Assembly: GCA_035384565.1 (NCBI GenBank) | Contig: DAOOIT010000008.1 | Coordinates: 1 to 64,000, forward strand | DNA: 64,000 nt | Direction: 5' to 3' | Origin: Planctomycetota bacterium | GTDB taxonomy: Bacteria > Planctomycetota > PUPC01 > DSUN01 | Shown here: piece by piece, positions 60,189 through 64,000 of the stretch | Layout: each line of letters starts with the position of its first letter | Position numbering within the stretch: the stretch's first letter is position 1 | Translations under genes and position numbers: made by a program | The notes under the pieces: model-generated | Seen by the model: the letters and a program-made list of their open reading frames with translations, nothing else | Database searches by the model: none | Told to the model about the DNA's origin: nothing

Positions 60189-60219
60189 TATAGCAGCCTC
60201 TTCCGCGCGTTCCAGTCAA
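60187..60219 (-). promoter_or_regulatory. Second copy of the TTGACTGGAAC/TATAAT box
   Basis: Minus strand TTGACTGGAAC from 60219 and TGCTATAAT ending at 60187, with the same 21-base spacing as the box at 59113-59145. It overlaps the annotated start codon at 60188. Confidence 0.45.
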
Positions 60220-60269
60220 TTTCCCCGCGCCTCGATTCTAGCAGGCGCCGCATCGCGGTGCCACAGGGC

Positions 60270-60298
60270 TTGACGCAGGCGCGGGCGCCTCGTATCCT
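60270..60298 (+). promoter_or_regulatory. Promoter of the gene at 60337
   Basis: TTGACG at 60270-60275, 17-base spacer, TATCCT at 60293-60298. Confidence 0.5.
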
Positions 60299-60336
60299 CG
60301 GCGCTCGGAATGCCCCACCACGTGCAGGAGATTCCG

Positions 60337-62025
60337 ATGGGATGCCGCTCCCTGTGGAACGCTCTCGTGGTCGCCCTCGCCGCCCTGCCCTCCTATGGGG
60401 CGGCCGGCGATGCGCGCCGCCCGAAGAAACTCATCGCCACAGGCTGGGACCAGCCCGACACGGAGCGCCTCGTGCGCCACCTGGCCGAGATGGAGAAACG
60501 CCCCTTCGACGGCGTGGTCGTGGCCGCCGTGGGGTATGCGGACGCGACACGGCGTGTCCCGCTCCGCGCGGCGTTCGCCAAGGAGCCGTGGCAGCGCGAC
60601 TGGTTCCAGCCCTGCCTCGCCCACCTGAAGGCCTGCAAGTTCTCCCGTTTCACCGACAACTTTCTCATCCTGGGCGCCAACCCGGGCAACGTGGACTGGT
60701 TCGACGACGCCGGCTGGGCTCACGTGGCGGAGCACTGGCGCATCGCCGCCTGGCTGGCGAAGCAAGGCGGGCTTAGGGGGTTGCTCTTCGACCCCGAGCC
60801 CTACACGCCGCCGCATAATCAGTTTAGCTACACGGCCCAACCCGGCCGCGGCGGGCGCTCGTTCGATGCCTATGCCGCCAAGGCCCGCGAGCGCGGCCGC
60901 CAGGTGATGGCCGCCGTCGCAGCGGAGTTCCCCGACGCCGTGCTCTTCTGCTACTTCATGAACGTCGTCGCCTCGACGGCCACGGGCCGCGCCAACCCCA
61001 ACCGCCTGCTGGCCAGCCATGGCTACGGCCTGCTGCCGGCCTTCGTGGACGGCTGGCTGGACGCGGCGCCGCCCACGGTGACGTTCGTGGACGGCTGCGA
61101 GATGGCCTACCTCTACAACAGCGTGGGCCAGTACCTCGAGGCGGCGCTGCTCATCAAAGGCGCCTGCCAGGAACTCGTCTCGCCCGAGAACCGCGCGAAG
61201 TATCGCGCCCAGGTGCAGGCGGGCTTCGGCCTCTACCTCGACGCCTATTGGAACCCGCCCACTTCGCCGTGGCACGTGGACGGCCTGGGCGGCTCGCGCG
61301 TGGACCGGCTGCGCGCCAACGCCCGCACCGCGCTGCGCGTGGCCGACGAATACGTGTGGGTCTACGGCGAGCAGTTCCGCTGGTGGCCCACGCCGAACCA
61401 GCGCGTGAAGGAGGAAACCTGGCCCGAGGCCCTGCCCGGCTGCGAGGCCGCCCTGCGCTTCGCACGCGACCCGCTCGACTACGCCCGCACCCAGATGGCC
61501 GAGCTCCAAGCCGCGGGCAAGCTGGCGAACCTGGCCCGTAACGCCGACTTCGCCGCCGAAAGGGCTCTGTCGTTCGAGGGCGCACAGGTCGAATGGAAGG
61601 AAGGCCGCCCCCCCGCCGGCTGGAGCGCCTGGCAACACGAGGGGTCGAAGGGCACGTTCACCTGGGACCGCGGGGTGGGCAAAGGCTCGGCCAGGGCGGC
61701 CGGCGTGGCCAACGGCTGTTTCCTCCAGGCCTGTGCCGTGAGGCCGGGCGAACGCTACGCGGTGGGCGCCCTCTGCCGCCTCCAGGGCCAGGGCGAGGCC
61801 TGGCTTCGCGTGCGGTGGCAAACGGCCGAGGGCAGATGGACGGCGGAGGCCCTGGATGTGCTCATCCCCTGCGAGGCGCCGCGGGACCGCTGGGGCGAGA
61901 TGCTCGGCGTAGTGGAGGTGCCTGAAGGCGTGGGGCGCCTGCTCGTGTTGTTGGGCATTGCCGACCAGGCGGCGAGCGACGATGTCGCCTGGTTCGATGA
62001 GGTGCGGGTGCACAGGCTCGAGTGA
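60337..62025 (+). CDS. Exported putative glycoside-hydrolase-like protein with C-terminal jelly roll
   Basis: 562 residues from the ATG at 60337 (CAGGAG 6 bases upstream); an ATG at 60310 is less well placed. Signal peptide (LWNALVVALAALPSYGAAG). The barrel-like part (35-390) has KLIATGWDQPDTERLVRHL, GLLFDPEPYTPPHNQFSY, LFCYFMNVV, TFVDGCEMAYLYNS and VYGEQFRWW; FDPEP and DGCE carry acidic residues suited to catalysis, but no family is certain. A CBM4/9-like jelly roll (about 400-560) ends with VAWFDEVRVH. It is probably involved in glycan breakdown in the envelope. Confidence 0.75.
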   Translation: MGCRSLWNALVVALAALPSYGAAGDARRPKKLIATGWDQPDTERLVRHLAEMEKRPFDGVVVAAVGYADATRRVPLRAAFAKEPWQRDWFQPCLAHLKACKFSRFTDNFLILGANPGNVDWFDDAGWAHVAEHWRIAAWLAKQGGLRGLLFDPEPYTPPHNQFSYTAQPGRGGRSFDAYAAKARERGRQVMAAVAAEFPDAVLFCYFMNVVASTATGRANPNRLLASHGYGLLPAFVDGWLDAAPPTVTFVDGCEMAYLYNSVGQYLEAALLIKGACQELVSPENRAKYRAQVQAGFGLYLDAYWNPPTSPWHVDGLGGSRVDRLRANARTALRVADEYVWVYGEQFRWWPTPNQRVKEETWPEALPGCEAALRFARDPLDYARTQMAELQAAGKLANLARNADFAAERALSFEGAQVEWKEGRPPAGWSAWQHEGSKGTFTWDRGVGKGSARAAGVANGCFLQACAVRPGERYAVGALCRLQGQGEAWLRVRWQTAEGRWTAEALDVLIPCEAPRDRWGEMLGVVEVPEGVGRLLVLLGIADQAASDDVAWFDEVRVHRLE

Positions 62026-62037
62026 CGGGGCCGTCGG

Positions 62038-64000
62038 CTACCGCGTCTCAGCCTGACGGCTGGTGAGGGTCACCTGCACCTTGAAGGTCGCGCCCATCTG
62101 CACCTGGCCGTCGAGGAGCACGAGTACGCCTGTCGCCTTGTCCACATAGAGGTCGGCGTGGCCGGTGAGGCCGAAGGGGCCTTCGGCCTCTTCGGCGGCC
62201 TCCTTAGCCTCGGCGCTGATAGGTGTGGCGTCGAAGCCGACCTTCACGCACTGGAACTGGCCTGCGGGCACTTCGATGGCCCTCTCTTCTATACCGCGGA
62301 TCGCCACGTCCCACATGGATTCGTTGTTGAGGACGCGGATGCGTTGCGGCGGGGCGCCGGGCGTGAGGTCGAAGCCTCGGGCGATGTAGCAGGCGGCGAT
62401 GACGTGCCAGGCGTCGCGCGCGCCGGGCTGGCGGAAGGCCTCCTTGAGATTCCAGATGCGGTGCTCCATCTTATCGCAGCGCTTGTCGGAGCAGTGAATC
62501 CTCGTGCCGTCGGCGCGCGTGACCAGGTGTTGGGGGTCGCGGCAGCCCCTCCCTTTGCAGTGGTCGTGGCGATGATAGTCCACGCCCTCGGGCGTCCAGA
62601 CGAAGCGGCGGTGCTTGTAGGATGGCTTAGTGCGGACGTCGTGGGCTTCAAGCTGGGCGAGGTCGTTTTCGCGCAGGCGCGAGACGATGGCGGATTCCAC
62701 CGTGTAGCCGGGCACGCCGCCCTTCGATTCGGCCGCGATCACGATCTGGCGCCCGTCCCTCGTGTCCTCGTGGAACAGCTTCATCGTCACCGTGCCGAGG
62801 TTGAAGCGGAGCGCGGCCTCGGCGCTGAAGGTGTAGGTGAGCGTCTCGCTCTTGAGGCCGCGCAGCGGGTGCTTCGCGAGCCAGGCGGGGTCGCGGGTGA
62901 GGGAGAGTGCGCCCGTATGCGAGTCCCAGGTGAACGCTTGCCACCCTATCCCCTCGGCCACGGTCTGCCAAAGGGGGCCATCAGGCTTGCGCGACGCGAT
63001 GAGGATGCCGCCCTCCCGCTCCGTCACCCACCGCTGGATATCCGCCGGATCGTCAAGCAGGCTGTAGGTCCAGTCCAGATAGAACGCCAGTGGAGCCGGG
63101 ACATGGCCGACGAAGGCGACAGGCTTGCCGAGACGCCTCACTCCGGCGATCCGGTCTCTGAGATCACTCCCCCGCGCCCAGTGAAGATGGGAGTCCGTGG
63201 AATGAACGAGCCAGAGAACGGCCACGGCTGCCGGCGCCGCATGCCCAATCCTCGAGAAGGCGCACGCGAGCAGAGCCAAGCCCGCGAGCACCCCGGGGAC
63301 GAAGACCCACCAGTGCCCTTCCGACCCGCTGGCCGGAACCGCGGAGTAGACGAGGATGGACACAACGAGCACGCCGCCCAGGACAAGCACCGCCTGGGTC
63401 GCCCTCTTGGCCAGCGCGCCCAGTTCCTGGCGGGAGAACTGCGCGAGGAGGCGCCCGGCGGCGACGGCGACGAATGGAACCACGGTGAGGAGGTGCCGCG
63501 GCTCCCTGGAACTGGAGAGCGCCAGCCAAGCCAGCGCGGCCCCGCCGAGTAGGAGCGCCGGGTTGGAGCCTGCCTCGCGCCGCCGCCCGCGCCAAAGGCC
63601 GTGCAGCCCCGCGCTCGGCACCAGCACGAGCCACGGGAGGCAGAGGGTCGCAAGGCGCGCGAGGTCCTTGTGCCAGCCGAACGCCTGGCCGGGCGGCTGA
63701 AGGTGACGCAGCACGTGCTCGCGCCAGAGCGCGCGCAATGGCTCGACCGAACCCGTGGTGGCGCTGGCGGCGAGCGGCAATGCGAGAAACACAACAACGG
63801 AGACGAGGAACGCAATGGCCACCGTCTTGCCCGGCCGAAGCCAGGCCCACTCCATCGCCATCGCAGACAGAACGAGAACACTAGCGACCACCACGCCGTA
63901 TGCCTCGCGCGCGCCCAAGCTGGCCGCGATGCCCAGCAAGAGGCCCAGGGCGGGGAGCCAGCGGCGATTGCCGTCGGCCCGGTGTCTCACGAAGTACCAC
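62038..64000 (-). CDS. GT39-like membrane protein with DUF3108-like C-terminal domain (5' end outside window)
   Basis: At least 653 codons; the frame stays open to the window edge (a GTG at 63990 is internal, preceded by WYF). The N-terminal part has about eight hydrophobic helices typical of the ArnT/PMT glycosyltransferase-39 C-terminal half (WLPALGLLLGIAASLGA, FLVSVVVFLALPLAAS, SSSREPRHLLTVVPFVA). After about residue 385 (counting from 63990) comes a soluble domain with LTYTFSAEAALRFNLGTVTM, PAGQFQCVKVGFDATPI and LYVDKATGVLVLLDGQVQMG, which resembles DUF3108. A His/Cys-rich patch (HDHCKGRGCRDPQH, CSDKRCDK) lies between and may bind metal. This fusion is unusual. Confidence 0.8.
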   Translation of the reverse strand, partial: WYFVRHRADGNRRWLPALGLLLGIAASLGAREAYGVVVASVLVLSAMAMEWAWLRPGKTVAIAFLVSVVVFLALPLAASATTGSVEPLRALWREHVLRHLQPPGQAFGWHKDLARLATLCLPWLVLVPSAGLHGLWRGRRREAGSNPALLLGGAALAWLALSSSREPRHLLTVVPFVAVAAGRLLAQFSRQELGALAKRATQAVLVLGGVLVVSILVYSAVPASGSEGHWWVFVPGVLAGLALLACAFSRIGHAAPAAVAVLWLVHSTDSHLHWARGSDLRDRIAGVRRLGKPVAFVGHVPAPLAFYLDWTYSLLDDPADIQRWVTEREGGILIASRKPDGPLWQTVAEGIGWQAFTWDSHTGALSLTRDPAWLAKHPLRGLKSETLTYTFSAEAALRFNLGTVTMKLFHEDTRDGRQIVIAAESKGGVPGYTVESAIVSRLRENDLAQLEAHDVRTKPSYKHRRFVWTPEGVDYHRHDHCKGRGCRDPQHLVTRADGTRIHCSDKRCDKMEHRIWNLKEAFRQPGARDAWHVIAACYIARGFDLTPGAPPQRIRVLNNESMWDVAIRGIEERAIEVPAGQFQCVKVGFDATPISAEAKEAAEEAEGPFGLTGHADLYVDKATGVLVLLDGQVQMGATFKVQVTLTSRQAETR

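Overview
The window is high-GC bacterial DNA (about two-thirds G+C by eye) from an uncultured-type environmental genome. The gene mix fits the PVC group, most likely Planctomycetota: a transmembrane Ser/Thr kinase with a Cys-rich tail, a tandem pair of kinase-like proteins with ectodomains, TIGR04073-type exosortase-associated proteins, ThuA-like exported proteins, and very large exported glycoside-hydrolase-like proteins. The phylum is an inference; there is no rRNA, tRNA or ribosomal protein gene to settle it. About 43 protein genes are supported. Sigma-70-like promoters of the form TTGACA-N17-TAnnnT are visible in front of many transcription units.

Layout. 1-3482: potassium uptake (trkH, trkA) and a membrane protein. 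3497-11033: a TIM-barrel protein, a 320-bp palindrome-rich gap, dprA, a Gfo/Idh/MocA oxidoreductase with a DegT-type aminotransferase, a lipoprotein MsrB, a zinc alcohol dehydrogenase and an aldo-keto reductase. 11210-15753: an AsmA-like protein and two tandem ThuA-like proteins. 15737-18383: a tungstate ABC importer (tupABC). 18450-27557: exported carbohydrate-active proteins (GH-like, alpha-galactosidase-like GH36 with NPCBM, cytoplasmic GH10 xylanase), an exported DUF62 SAM hydrolase and an amidohydrolase. 27570-28970: a complete retron. 28967-33292: an oxidoreductase and two tandem N-lobe-less pseudokinases. 33282-46236: a block of exported glycoside-hydrolase-like genes, four of them coupled by 4-base overlaps. 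46439-50273: a STAS/zinc-ribbon/HATPase fusion and a full Ser/Thr kinase. 50451-53597: ilvN, a membrane protein and a CtpA-type protease. 53646-56614: two FGGY sugar kinases (xylB). 57481-60188: ribD with two TIGR04073 genes, one broken by an in-frame TGA. 60337-64000: a putative glycoside hydrolase and a GT39-like membrane protein cut by the window edge.

How it fits together. Exported hydrolases, the GH10 xylanase, xylulokinase, oxidoreductases and the amidohydrolase suggest a plant-polysaccharide and pentose/uronate lifestyle. The kinase and STAS/HATPase genes look like a signalling block. The most notable system is the retron: a reverse transcriptase with the retron-specific NAxxH and VTG motifs and an N-terminal membrane helix, preceded by its own promoter and a folded msr-msd RNA with clear a1/a2 arms. 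Other notable signals are palindromic elements between and inside genes, and a strong apparent avoidance of the site RTCGAY.
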